Origin: Neonectria sp. B-13
Lineage: Eukaryota > Ascomycota > Sordariomycetes > Hypocreales > Nectriaceae
DNA: 64,000 nt
NCBI GenBank assembly: GCA_002682825.1
Contig: NOKP01000001.1
Span: 5,273,296 to 5,337,295 of the forward strand
Reading direction: 5' to 3'
Shown: piece by piece, positions 35,414 to 47,247 of the stretch
How the letters are laid out: each line of letters starts with the position of its first letter
Position numbering within the stretch: the first letter of the stretch is position 1
Position numbers and translations under genes: made by a program
The notes under the pieces: generated by a model
What the model was told of the DNA's origin: nothing
The model's input: the letters and a program-made list of their open reading frames with translations, nothing else
The model's database searches: none

Positions 35414-38400
35414 ATGGCGCCCAAGAAGAAGGGAAACAAGAAGGCCCAGGACGACTGGGAGTCGGAGCTGGGCGAGACTGCCCCGCCTGCCCCCGCGGCC
35501 GATGCTGGCGATGCCAACGCCGACGCCGATGCCAACGCCGATGACGACGAGGCGGGCGGCGGCGGCCTGATGGCCATGCTGCGCAAGAACAAGGAGAGGC
35601 GCAAGAAGAAGGGCATCGTCGACGAGGAGCCCGCGCCCGCCGAGGAGACGCCCGCCGAGGACCTCACCTCCAAGGCCCCCGCCGAGGCCAACATGGACGA
35701 CGAGTTCGCCCTGCCCGAGAAGAAGGGCAAGGGTGGCAAGGGCAAACAGCAGGCCAAGAAGAACGAGCCCGCTGCTGGCGCCGACGGAGACGACTCTGGC
35801 CGTGTGTTGACCAAGGCCGAGAAGGAGAAGGCCAGGAAGGAACGCGAGAAGATGCGAAAGAAGGAACAGGTATGCATCCATCATTGGCCCTCCTTCTATT
35901 CCCATTTCCATTTCCATTTCCATTTCCATTTCCACTTCATCTTTCTTTTCCCTTTTTTATATTTTCTTTCTTTTATATACGTTGCATGTGATCCTCATCT
36001 CTAACACCACCCACCACCCCAGGCCGCCAAGAAGAAGACTCCTGCTCCTCCTCCTGCTGCAAAGGCTGCCGAGCCCGTCAAGGCCGCCGCCGAGAAGGAG
36101 GAGGTCGCTGCGCCCGTTGCCGCGCCCGCCGCCGAGACGGGAGGCAAGAAGAAGAAGATCCCCGCCCATCTGGCCCTGATCCAGAAGCAACAAGAGGAGC
36201 TCCGCCGACGAGAAGAAGATGATGCCAAAGCCCGCGCCGAGGCCCAGCGCCTGGCTGAGGAGGAGGAGCGTCTGATTGCCGAGGAAGAGAAGCGCCGCGA
36301 GGAGGCCAAGGCCATCAAGAAACAAAAAGAGAAGGAGAAGATCGAGCAGCTGAAGAAGGAAGGCAAGTTCCTCACCAAAGCCCAGAAGGAGGAGAAGGTC
36401 CGCAACGAGCGGAGGCTCCAGCAGATGCTGGCAGCCGGCATCAAGGTCGGCCCCCAGGAGGGAAGCAGTGAGTCCAAGAGCAAGTCCGCTCAGGACGCCC
36501 GGAGGAAGAAGAGCCGAACCCAGCAGAAGGTAATTACACTCTCCATTAGCGTGACGCAAACCTCGCCATCACTAACACGATCTAGCTTGACGAGGAGAAG
36601 GCTCTAGCTGAGGCTGCCGAGCGCGCAAGGCAACAAGCTGAGGACGCTCTTAGGGAGGCCGAGGAGAAGGCCGCCCGTGAGAAGGCGGAGGCCGAAGCCA
36701 AGGCTGCTGCCGAGAAGGCCGCAGAGGAGAGCGACGTCGATGATGATTGGGAGGCTGCTGCGGCTTCCGACAACGAGCCCAAGGGTAGCTGGGATGCAGA
36801 CAGCGCGGACGAGGCCGAGAAGGCCAACGGCAAGGGGGCCGAGGATGATTCCGACGACTCCGAGGACGAGTCAGAGGACGAGGATGTGTCGGCCGCCCGA
36901 CAGGCCGAGGCTCAGCGGAAGCGAGAGGCGGCACAGCGTCGTGAGAAGGCCCACCAGGCCGCACTCGATGCCCGGTCTGCGGACAACCTCCGGTCACCCA
37001 TCTGCTGTATTCTGGGTCACGTCGATACCGGAAAGACCAAGCTTCTGGACAAAATCCGACAGACCAACGTCCAGGAAGGCGAAGCCGGTGGTATCACGCA
37101 GCAGATTGGTGCCACGTACTTCCCCGTCGATGCCATCAAGCAGAAGACGGCCGTCGTCAACAAGGACAACAAGTTCGAGTTCAAGGTGCCCGGTCTGCTC
37201 GTCATCGATACTCCTGGTCACGAGTCTTTCTCCAACCTCCGAAATCGTGGTTCGTCTCTTTGCAACATTGCCATCCTGGTTGTCGACATCATGCACGGTC
37301 TTGAGCCCCAGACGCTCGAGTCGATGCGCATGCTGAGGGAGCGAAAGACTCCCTTCATTGTCGCCCTGAACAAGATCGATCGTTTGTACGGCTGGAAGAA
37401 GGTTGACAACAACGGCTTCCAGGAGAGTTACGCCATGCAGAACAAGGCTGTCCACAACGAGTTCAAGACGCGTCTGGAGGCGACTAAGCTGGCCTTTGCC
37501 GAGCAGGGTTTCAACTCGGAGCTGTTCTACGAGAACAAGTCCATGGCTAAGTTCGTTTCGCTCGTGCCCACGTCGGCCCACACTGGCGAGGGTGTCCCCG
37601 ACATGCTGAAGCTCATCATCCAGCTCACCCAGGAGCGAATGGTCGGCTCTATCATGTATCTGTCCGAAGTCCAGGCCACTGTCCTTGAGGTCAAGGCCAT
37701 TGAGGGCTTCGGTATGACCATTGATGTCATCCTGTCCAACGGTTACCTGCGAGAAGGCGATCGAATTGTGCTGTGCGGTACTGAAGGAGCCATCAAAACA
37801 AACATCAGAGCGCTGCTCACACCGGCGCCGCTCAGGGAGCTGCGTCTCAAGTCGACTTACGTCCACAACAAGGAGGTCAAGGCCGCGCTGGGTGTCAAGA
37901 TCAGTGCTCCTGGTCTCGAAGGCGCCATCGCCGGTTCTCGCCTGATGGTTGTTGGACCCGATGATGACGAGGAGGACATTGAAGACGAGGTCGAAGCCGA
38001 CCTGGCTCTGCTGCTCAGCCGAGTCGAGAAGTCCGGTCGCGGTGTCAGCGTCCAGGCCTCAACCCTGGGTTCCCTCGAGGCCTTGCTGGATTTCCTCAAG
38101 GACTGCAAGATCCCTGTGGCTAATGTCGGTATCGGCCCTGTGTACAAGCGAGATGTCATGCAGTGCGGTGTCATGCTGGAGAAGTCCCCTGACTACGCTG
38201 TCATGCTCTGCTTCGACGTCAAGGTGGACAAGGAAGCGCTGGCGTACGCCGAGGACCAGGGCATCAAAGTCTTCACCGCCGACATCATCTACCATCTGTT
38301 TGATGCCTTCACCAAGCACATGGATGATATGCTGGCGAAGAAGAAGGAGGAGTCCAAGATGTTAGCCGTCTTCCCCTGCGTCCTGAAGACGGTCGCTGTC

Positions 38401-38869
38401 TTCAACAAGACGGGCCCCATTGTCGTGGGTGTCGATGTCGCCGACGGGTCGTTGAGACTCAACACGCCCATTGCTGCCGTGAAGAACAACCCTATCACTG
38501 GAGCCAAGGAGATTATCAGCCTGGGCAGAGTGTAAGTATATTCCCTCTCTGGGGAACCTCCCGTCCCTCTGGGACCCTTTCAGATGTATGATTCTTTGAA
38601 ACTGACCATAACCCGCCTGCAGAACCGGAATCGAGCGAGATCACAAGCAGATCCCCGTATGCAAGAAGGGCCAGCCCTCGGTCGCCGTCAAGATCGAGAT
38701 GGGCGGTCACCAACCTACGTACGGCCGCCAGCTCGAAGAGGAGGACACGCTGTACAGTCTCGTCTCGCGAGCCAGCATCGACTGCCTCAAGGAGTTCTAC
38801 CGCGCGGACGTCTCCAACGACGAGTGGCAGCTCATCATCAAGCTCAAGCCTCTCTTCGATATCAACTAA
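35414..38869 (+). CDS. Translation initiation factor eIF5B
   Basis: Four exons, 35414-35869, 36023-36529, 36586-38531 and 38623-38869, encode 1051 aa, similar to yeast Fun12 (about 1000). The first ~430 residues are highly charged Lys/Glu/Ala repeats with an acidic block ([15 protein letters not shown]). The GTPase domain has G1 GHVDTGKT (~465-472), G3 DTPGHESF and G4 NKID. Domain II, domain III and the C-terminal domain that contacts eIF1A follow, ending KLKPLFDIN. eIF5B is the IF2 orthologue that joins 60S to the 48S complex and hydrolyses GTP. Intron 1 contains a CCATTT hexamer repeat. The neighbour Hsp88 converges with it. Identification is certain, and the 5' start is supported by [10 protein letters not shown], usual for the family. 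Confidence 0.97.
35902..35934 (+). repeat. CCATTT hexanucleotide repeat in eIF5B intron 1
   Basis: Five copies of CCATTT plus a partial unit inside the 153-bp first intron. It would encode a (ME)n run on the other strand, but that strand is not coding here. Confidence 0.9.
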
Positions 38870-39809
38870 GCGCAGCTCAGGGGCCCAAGAGCGCGCACCC
38901 AAGTCCTCCTCGGGTGAGGAAGGGCAGGATTCCGCTTGGCCTCGAGAGGGATCCAGGCGCTCACGGATTGGCTTATTGTTCCCCCTTCTTCATCGCCTAC
39001 TCTACTCACTCTGCTTAAAACTCCCCTGCAAACCAGGAAAAATAATTGTCGTCGCTTGTGGGATCATGAAGGAAGGACCAAAATTGCATCTGGTGTAGAG
39101 AAGCTGTCGTCATGTAACGTGAGGGGAGGGTAGGGAAATCGCGAGGCAGAGCGAGAGAGACGTCGTAAAATTTTAGAGGCACTATCCAAAAGCGAAACAC
39201 GTCTATTACTGTTACCAGTGGTGTCGTACCCTCTATTGTGTTGTATCTACAGTTTTGACGGCATTCCCTGCTTGTAGAAATTCTGGGCAGAGTAGAATCA
39301 AGCCTCGCTATCTATCTGGCTTGTGCTCCTCTCATTTCAGCTCCTTGAGCTCATATTTTAACCCCCTGTCGGCTTTGTCACCGTTATTTTGACGTTCACT
39401 TTGCTCACGCCACCACATCAGTGCAAGCCGAAATGTATTCCCTATCTCGGTCTAGTGCTGCTCCATCTGGTGATCTCTCAAGCGAGGCGTCGTTTACAGT
39501 GTTGTTGTGCGTCGGTGCAGGGCAAGTACGTAGTATATACACAGCGAATGGGACATTAAACCGGGGTTAATTTGAACCAACTTGGTGTCTTGATCCGAGC
39601 GACTAAGGTGTAAAAGCGGTCTAACGTGGGTACATATCCGTCATAATGATCCCTCCCCAATAAAGCCGTGCAACCGTGACATTTCTATGCTGCCTCTCAT
39701 CGTCTCCTCTTCTTGATCTCCGGTCTTCTGTCTTCTTTGTGCCTCATTTTGTTTTGCCGTCCTCATGTCATATCATCCACAACACCGACCTGCCTGAACC
39801 TCAGCCCAC
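38870..39809. other. Intergenic, convergent eIF5B and Hsp88 3' regions
   Basis: 940 bp between two facing stop codons. Composition is AT-richer, with no domain-bearing frame. Likely UTRs and polyadenylation sites only. Confidence 0.6.
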
Positions 39810-42465
39810 TTACTGGGGGGCAGAGGCGCCCTCCTCTTGGGTGGCGTCGGCGTCCTTCATCTCCTGATCTCCGCCCTTGTCGCCACCGGCGGCCTTGCGA
39901 GCCTCCTCCTCAGCGGCCTTCTTAGCAGCACGCTCAGCCTCGGCGCGCTCCTGGACGGCTCGGCGCTCGGCGTCGACCTTCTCGAAGTGGCGCTGGACGA
40001 TGGGGCCAGCCATGGCCCGGATCTCGTCGATCTTGGCAACGTACACACCCTTAGTGGTATCGTCACCCTCGTCGTACAGCCAGTCCTGAAGCAAGCGGTT
40101 AGTATGAGTGGAGGCATTTCCAAGCACTGAGTGGACATACCTCGGTGATCTCGAGCTTGGCCTTAATGGCCGTCTTCTCCTCGTCGCTGGCAAACTCAGA
40201 GTACTGCTCGTCGAGCTTAGCACGGAGGTCGTAGATGTAGGCCTCGAGCTCGTTCTTCTTCTCCTCGGTATCGGCGACAAGCTTGTCCTCCATGACCATG
40301 GTCGACTCCTTCTCGATCAAAGTAGCCTTGGCGGAGTCGTCCAGAGAGGCAGTGCCGCTGGCGATGGGCAGGTCACCCTTGCGGACCTGCTTCTTCACCT
40401 TGCGGGTCTTCTTAGAGCCGTCGTCATTCTTGTCGGTTTCCATGGCCTTTAAGACGGTGCATGTTAGCAGATGGACTTGTGCAATCAGTTCGGCAGTCTA
40501 CTCACATCGGGGTCCTTCTTATCTCCCTCCTCGTCCTTGACCTCCTCTTCAACCTCCTGGTCCTCAACGTAATACGCATTCTCGACGTTGAGAACACCGT
40601 GGATGTTGACGCGGGCCTTGAGCTTGCAGATCATGAAATCTTCCTTGCCATCGGCCTTGACGCTCTTGACGGAGAAGCGACCGATCCAGGGGTTGGTCTT
40701 GCCGGGAAGGTCCTCGGGTTGGGCGTAGCGGGCCTCGAGGTCGAAGGGCTGTTTCCTGTAAAAGGTGAGGATCTTGGTGGAGGGCATGACGTTGCCCTTG
40801 TTAAAGACAGTCAGGCTGGTGTCCTCGTCGGGAATATCGGGAGCCTTCTCCCAGCCGAACTCGATGGGGTAGCTAATGATGTCCTGGACCGAGAAGTCAC
40901 GGACACGGAAGACGGGGGAGAGGATGGCGCAGCTGAAGGCAGAGCCACGAGCAAGAGCCTCGTCGGCGTTGAGGGTGAAAGAGAGGGGCTTGCCGAAGAA
41001 GTCCTGGATGCGCTCCTTGAGGGCGGGGATACGGGAGCCACCGCCGACGACCTCGATGATGTCGATGTCTTCCTTGGTGAGCTTAGCTTGCGCGAGGGCC
41101 TGCTCGAGAGGGACATGAGCACGGGCGAGGAGAGGCTCAATCATGGCCTCGAACTCCTGTCGGGTGATCATGGATGTGGCATCGATGTCGTTCATGAGAG
41201 ACTCGATGTTGACGGGAGACTGCTGGTTGGCGGAGAGGACCTTCTTCACCTTCTCGGCAGAGGCGATGGTGCGGGCCATGGCACGGCCGTGGGTGGTGAT
41301 GTCGACCTTGTACTTGCCCTTGAACTCCTTGGCGAGGTGGTCGACGAGTGCCTTGTCGAAGTCACGGCCACCGAAGTTGCGGTCCCAAGCGGTGGACTTG
41401 ACGGAGAGCTCACCCTTGCGGAACTCGATAATGGAGCAGGTGTAGCTGCTGTGGCCGACATCGACGAAAGCGACGCGGCGGGGCTTCTCCTCAGGGCCGG
41501 GAAGGTCGAGCTTGGTGATTCCCCAGCCGAGAGCGGCGGCGGTGTTGTCGTTGATGAGGCGGAGGAGCTTCAGGCCGGCGATCTCGGCGGCATCAATGAG
41601 GCCACGGCGCTGGACGTCGGTGAACCACGGGGGCACGGTCATGCAGATGTCGGAGACGGGGAGCTTGAGCTCTGAGGCAGCGGTCTGCCTGATCTTGCTG
41701 AGGTACATGGCAACGAGCTGGGTAGCGGAGAACTTCTCCTTGTTGCCCATGTAGTTGACCTCGGCACCGACCTGGCCGTTGACATCGACGAGCGTGGCGG
41801 TGATGTACTGCTGCTCGATCTGGATGTCGGGATCGGCGAAGGTTCGACCGATGAGGCGCTTAAGGGAGCCGACGGTGTTCTTGAGGTTGGAGATTTCCTG
41901 CGTCTTGGCAGCCTCGCCGAGGTAGCGAGACTTGGGGCCGAAGCCTACCATAGACCTGTATGAAACAAGGGCGTTAGCTTGAAGAACAAGATAGCGACCG
42001 GAAGCGGACGGCGCGGGAAGGGGACATCGCAGGAGGGGAGGACGTACGGGGTAGCTCGGTTGGAGACTTCATTGGTGACCTGGTGGCAAGTGTCAGTCGG
42101 GCGGATCGGTTGGGTTGACGGTGAATGCTTCAAATACAGCATGTGTATTTGGAGAGGAAGGAGGTACGCACCACGTCAACGCCGCGATTTCTCGCGACAG
42201 CAATGACGGTCTTGAGGGTTCCGAAATCGACACCTGTGGGTTGGACGCAAGGTCGCTCAAGTCAGCCACTGATTCTTTCTTGCTCTGCGACAAGGTCCCC
42301 CCCCAAGACGGAGAGAGAGATAGAGAGGGGGAAAGACGGGCGGAGGAGGGATAGCGACAAGCGACATCGACGACGGCATCAACAGCGACACAGACGACGG
42401 CATCGACATCGACATCGACAAGGCGGGGGGAGTTGTTGTTGGAAAGACTCACCAACGACACTCAT
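39810..42465 (-). CDS. hsp88: Hsp110-family chaperone Hsp88 (Sse1-like)
   Basis: Six exons, 42465-42453 (13 nt), 42233-42172, 42079-42048 (32 nt), 41955-40506, 40446-40141 and 40085-39810, encode 712 aa. The ATPase domain begins MSVVGVDFGTLKTVIAVARNRG and has AALGWGITKLD and EVVGGGSRIPAL. The beta domain, an extended acidic loop (VEEEVKDEEGDKKDPD) and a helical C-terminal region ending in an Ala/Glu/Lys-rich tail follow. Hsp88/Sse1 proteins are nucleotide-exchange factors for cytosolic Hsp70 and hold unfolded clients. The length agrees with Neurospora Hsp88. Introns cluster at the 5' end (219, 92 and 92 bp within the first 107 coding bases). No clear heat-shock element was found near the ATG. 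A 404-codon antisense frame is not considered real. Confidence 0.96.
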
Positions 42466-43550
42466 GGTTTCGGTTGGCGGGGTTTGCCCCGGGGCACGCG
42501 CACAGTGGCAGAAGAGGGGATACGGCGGAAAAGAAGATCAAATGCACAGGCTCACGGGAAGTTGGAGTGTGCGGATTTGAAGTATCGTCGTGGAGGATGT
42601 GATGTGGGAGGGAGAGTGAAAAAGGTGTTTAGGCTGGGTTGTTTTTTTTGTAGAGTGGAGGGGGGGTAATGCCGTAATGGGGACGGGATGGAGGGGAAGA
42701 TTGGAACGATAAGGTGAGTGAAGTTGGGAGTGGGTTGGTCTACCAGTAAGTAGGTAGGTAAGTACTACTTAGGTACTGTACTATAGGTACTGTAGGTCCT
42801 GCAAGGTAGGGACGGCGTCGCAGTGAAGACGTCGATCACTACCAAGTATACGTGTACTACTGTAGAGCCGCGCAGCAGCGCGAAGCTTTGCGTACCTGCT
42901 ACTTAGTAAGTTGCAACAAGGAAATTTTCATCCATGTGTCTTTACCTAGTACCGGGTACTCGTGATACTGGGTGGCAGGCAGCATTAGCAGCAAGTAGCA
43001 GGCACTTACATTTGCTGGATCGCGGCAAGCGCCCTGACGACAGGACGCATCCGTACTTACAGTTCCAGTAGGTACTTAGTGCGCCTGGTCGCGTAGTACT
43101 AGTAGGTACGACGGTAGGTACCTCTGGCAGCTGACGGGAGGTGCCAGCAATGAGTAGGTTCCTGGCGTGCAGTGCAAAGACTCTGCTGGAATCAACCACC
43201 AGGTTCGGTCAGTTTCTCCATGACATTCATTGATTGACAGGCGGACAGGCTGACAGGCTGACAGGGGGGGCGGGGAGGCGGACTGGGTTTCTATCCGGCA
43301 TCCGGGGTCGTGCGCAGGCCCTGTCACTTTGGTTTCCGTTATGCTTGTCGGATCGTATTTGAGACAGTAATTACGTGCAAAGTAAGATATCTAGTTTGCT
43401 TGTTGCTGCTGTTAACGAGTTCCTCAACCCGACTCGGCTGGTTCTCGTGCATACTTGAGGTAACAATTAGTAGCTACTTGCTAACTTACGTACCCCGTAC
43501 TACCGAAGTAGCAGCAGCCGCACTGACTGGCTGCCCTGTTCCTTGCTTCG

Positions 43551-43590
43551 GCTGCTTGGGTTGCTTGGGTTGCTTGTTGTTGCTTGGGTT
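43551..43590 (+). repeat. GGTTGCTTGG tandem repeat
   Basis: Units of GCTTGGGTT repeated about four times. It resembles the GGTTGCTT run at 20478-20505. Confidence 0.75.
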
Positions 43591-44328
43591 TTTGCCCCTC
43601 CCCCGCCGCGTAGTATCCACCACATCCGCCAGAAAGCCAAAGAAGTTTCCAGATTGTGCCCGTGTGTTTGTGCTGTTTCTTATTATTGTTTTGTTGGCGT
43701 TTCTCGCCCAGCATGCACCTCATGCACCCATCTTGATTATTTCTCCATGACTATGACTAACTTGAAGCAGGTAGTGGCCAGTCGCCGTCGCCGTTGCTCT
43801 GCCCGTCTGCCCGTTTGCATGACTTTGACACACCTCAATCCACCTGCCAAGACTCGTCCTCGCTCCAAGGACTTTCCCAGCGCGGCCAGGCCTCCAAGAC
43901 TTTCTCTTGGCGGAACTTCGAATCGCCTAGCTACCTCTCCAACTCTCTCACCGACTGCTTTTTCTCCCGAGTCCTGCTCTCTGCCTCTCTGCCCCTTTGT
44001 CTCCTCCAAAAAGAACAAACATGGCTTTCATGAATCATGCTTCCATGCAAAAGATCCACCCTCATTCACTGTTAACTGTTGTGCCCCAACTAATAACCCT
44101 GTCGTGTGTTCAACCCAACCCAGCCCCGGGCTTGTGACTCGTTACCCCAGCATCCACTCCAAAAATCGTTTCCCATCCATTGCGCCATCTACTAAGTTAT
44201 CCCCTTGTCCTCCATGCTTTCCCCTTTGCGCATTGCCATTGAACAAGACCTGGAACTATAAGCACTTGCAAAGAAGAGCCAGGGCTCACAAAAAGGACGC
44301 AAAAAAAGAAATCGAGACCAAAAGGAAT

Positions 44329-44396
44329 GCGACCAAGGGAATTGAACCCCTGCAAGTTGTTGCGCAACAATGCTAACCACCACACAAATAGACGCC
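44329..44396 (-). ncRNA. Degenerate tRNA-like element
   Basis: On the minus strand a D-arm-like A box (TGTGTGGTGGTTAGC, 44372-44386) is followed by a B box GGTTCAATTCC (44338-44348) in a five-pair T arm (AGGGG/CCCTT, one G-T pair). A TTTT terminator lies just downstream (44321 side). The anticodon arm is TTGTT-GCGC-AACAA: five pairs closing a loop of four instead of seven nucleotides, so no anticodon can be read. The acceptor ends pair only 6 of 7. It looks like a tRNA pseudogene or a tRNA-derived (SINE-type) head rather than a functional tRNA. Confidence 0.4.
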
Positions 44397-44672
44397 TCGT
44401 CTCGTGAAGAACCAATGAAGGCTTCTCAGGCGCATGTGGGCGGTTCAATTTCCTCGAGTTATGAATGCCTGTTCTGTCTTGTGTCACACTAAGCCATTGT
44501 GTGTGGATAACGTCCATCCTATACATTATCCGAGTAAGTAACTTAGCAACTTAGTAAACTCATATCCGTATCTTCATCAAGCAAACATAAAAACCTCGTC
44601 TCAACAGTGGCCCTCCCTACTTTGCCCACGTTAGTCTGACAACCCATGGCAGCTACTCTTCCCGTCTCCCTC

Positions 44673-47247
44673 CTATGACCTGTGATTGCGATCCCCTCCT
44701 CCCCCGGGCCGACGCCCCATCCCAAGGCCCCCTCTCACGACCCTCACATCCTCCAGTTGAGATCCAGTATGGGGTAAACGTGCAACCCGGTTAGCGAACG
44801 ATAGAGAGGCCCCTCTTGCGTGTTGCCCGGGCATCTTCTCTTCACTCCCTTCCCCTGCCTTGGCCATACTCTCCCCAGAGGCTCCTTGGCTAGGATCGCC
44901 TGCCGAAACTCTACCATACTCTCCTCGACAGTCACTGATTCCATCCTCCAATGCTGTCACGTAACGCGCTGTCCTAGCAGGCCCATCCATCAGCTCAAAA
45001 TCTCGCCGCGTCACCCTCTCTGGAGTAACGTTTGAACCTCCCCATTTCAGTAACCGCGCAATTTCGTATTTTCCGCGGTCTTCTTCTCCCATAAAGACCT
45101 CCACCAATTGCGGCATGTAGTCTTCATTCCCTGCCGTTGTTTCGGACAAGGTGCTGTCCAACGAGTCCCGCCGTTGCCTATTCCCCTGACTTTGAGATGA
45201 GACTCCAGAGTCATGTAACGCGGCCTCAACGTCCATGTTCGGCTCGCACTCGTCGGGGTGTGCGTATATTCCCGCAGCGGTTCTCCTTCGCGCTGAGAAC
45301 CGGCCATCAATCTTGTCGGGAGGTCGAACCACACTCCCAGTTCGTTCGAGTCCACTCGACGAAGCCGACTCTGTCTTTGAAGCGGCTCTGCGTGCTTCAT
45401 GCGCTGCTTTGAAAGTCTCTGGAACCACGTTGAGCTCGTCACCCTGTTTTTCGGCTTGCTCGACTGCCTCCCGCGCTGTCGTGTGAGAGTTGGCCGCCGC
45501 CGCATCTGCTCGAGGTCCGCCCCAAGTTCGCTGTCCCGCCGTAAAGATCCCGTACACCATGTAATACCAGTTGTAGAACGGGTTCAGAATAAACATAAGC
45601 GGATACAGCCAGATTTTGAATCTCCTCAACTTGGCTCCAAAGTACAACATCAGCAACCAGTTGAGGCCGAGCGATATGGCTATGAAACCAACTGGTAGGT
45701 CTTTCACCTTCTTTACCGTTGTTATCAAGGACAGTACCATGATGAAAAATAGTAGAGCTGTCGTTCTGATCGTGTTTTGCATGAACCGGACTAAGATCAG
45801 TATCGGGTATCGCTTCCACAGCCGCCAGTCCGTCAACATACACACTTCGTTGGTGATGAAGCCCAAGAACCATCGCCGCCGCTGCTTAATTAGAGACCGA
45901 TGGGTCTGTACAGCCTCCGTTTTGCAGAACGCCGATGTGCACATCTGGATTTGGTAGCGTTTCTTGGCCCCAATCATGAACAGATGCGTGAGCCACCGAT
46001 CCTCCCCCAGGTGGCATTTGGCGAAGTCGAACAAGTCCTCGCACTGCTCCATCTTGTCGGCGAAGTAGTACTTGGCCATCCGCCGAAAGGCCGAGAATCG
46101 CAACATGGTCAAAGCACCAGGGAGACAGGTGACGGAGCCGCAACCTGACTCGACTGTCCGCTCAAACAGCTGCCCGTGTATGTACTCCATGTCCTGTAGA
46201 AGAGTGATGAGGCTGTGCTTCTTCGTTGTCGAAGTGATAACACCAGTCATGGCCAGCATGTCTCTAGTATTGCCGGGACTGAGCTCCATGTCGTAGACAA
46301 AGTTCTGGAGGCACACCTTGTCTAAGATGCAATCCGAATCGATGAAAAGAATGAAGAGGTTGTCCTTCCGCTTGAGGTATTGCTCATATACCTTGTCGAT
46401 GAGCTTAAATGTCAACTTTTGGCAGTGTCTCTTGCCTCCGTGGGCGAAGCGAGAGATGGTGACGCGTGCTGCTCGGTAGGTCACGTCGATGCTCTTAGGG
46501 TACGAATCCATTGTCAAGGGCACGCCAAGCTTGTCAATTGTGTTGAGGTATAGTTCATCCTCTTGTTCGCCATCAAAAGACAGAAAGACATGGATGCAAG
46601 CTGCTGGATAGTCGCAGTCAACGACCGAGTTGATAGCTGTGATGAGCACTTCGGGCTCTTCTCGGTAGCAAGGCATGACGATTACCACTTTCGGAGCCGT
46701 GATGTCGTCAAGGACCTCTTTGATGCGCTTGGTCCGACCAAGCTGGTTAGTCACTAGCTGGTATATGCATAGGAGCCAAGGGACGTTGAGGAGAATAGCG
46801 AAACTCCAAAAAGCGAACCACTGTAGAGAAGCCACCATCTCCTCGGGCCAGAGCTCGGTCACCTGGCTAGGGAGTGGAAGTGTCACCGCCATGATAGGAA
46901 GAAATACGATGCTGGAAACGTCTTCTTAGCCGATGTGACCCACGTATCGAACACAGTCCAGGGGAAACATACCGGAACAGGATGAAGGCAACGCCGACAA
47001 TGATGCTGAGCACATTGATAGACCAGTGCTCTGATTTTTGGCAGACCTTGACGAGACAGTAGACGAAGGCCGCGAGCCAGAGGAGCCACTCGAGGCATGC
47101 CATTACCATGATAACCCCGACGATGGATGTGTAGACGATCTACATTTCAATACCGCATAGTTAGTCACAAATATGAGTGTCGCGATCGGGGTTGGGATAT
47201 GCAGGCTGACTTACGTCTTGGATCGGCCACTCGTCAAGGACAGCCAT
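44673..47247 (-). CDS. Class VII chitin synthase
   Basis: Three exons, 47247-47215 (MAVLDEWPIQD), 47139-46973 and 46911-44673, encode 812 aa. Membrane segments precede the catalytic core (LEWLLWLAAFVYCLV, VLSIIVGVAFILF, WSFAILLNVPWLLCI). The GT2 core has VIVMPCYREEPEVL, FLSFDGEQEDE, DSDCILD (~258), LPGALTMLR, GEDRWLTH (~370) and QRRRW (~410-414). Three more membrane spans and a long hydrophilic, Ser/Arg-rich tail follow. The enzyme makes chitin from UDP-GlcNAc at the plasma membrane. Class VII members are specific to filamentous fungi and lack the myosin domain. Together with the DEK_C chitin synthase at the left edge, the window holds two chitin synthases of different classes. The acceptor at 46912 was chosen because it continues the span as FRIVFLPIMAV. 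Confidence 0.92.

Larger units (their letters stand above)
42466..44672. other. 2.2-kb intergenic region, Hsp88 promoter side
   Basis: Upstream of Hsp88 and downstream of the class VII chitin synthase. It has dense TAGGTA/TACTAG words at 42740-43140, GGTTGCTTGG repeats at 43551-43590 and a tRNA-like element at 44329-44396 (minus). A 277-codon plus frame (43543-44376) has low-complexity composition and no domain. Confidence 0.55.

Noticed and set aside
36994..37866. 290-codon open frame on the minus strand
   Set aside because: Antisense to the eIF5B GTPase domain, with no domain of its own.
40461..41675. 404-codon open frame on the plus strand
   Set aside because: It mirrors Hsp88 exon 4; its composition (Val/Gly/Asp/Leu repeats) is that of a reverse-complement shadow.
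42466..42720. Heat-shock elements upstream of Hsp88
   Set aside because: No array of alternating GAA/TTC blocks close to the start was seen.
43543..44376. 277-codon open frame on the plus strand
   Set aside because: Low-complexity Leu/Ser/Pro/Lys composition, no domain, and it runs across the tRNA-like element and repeats.
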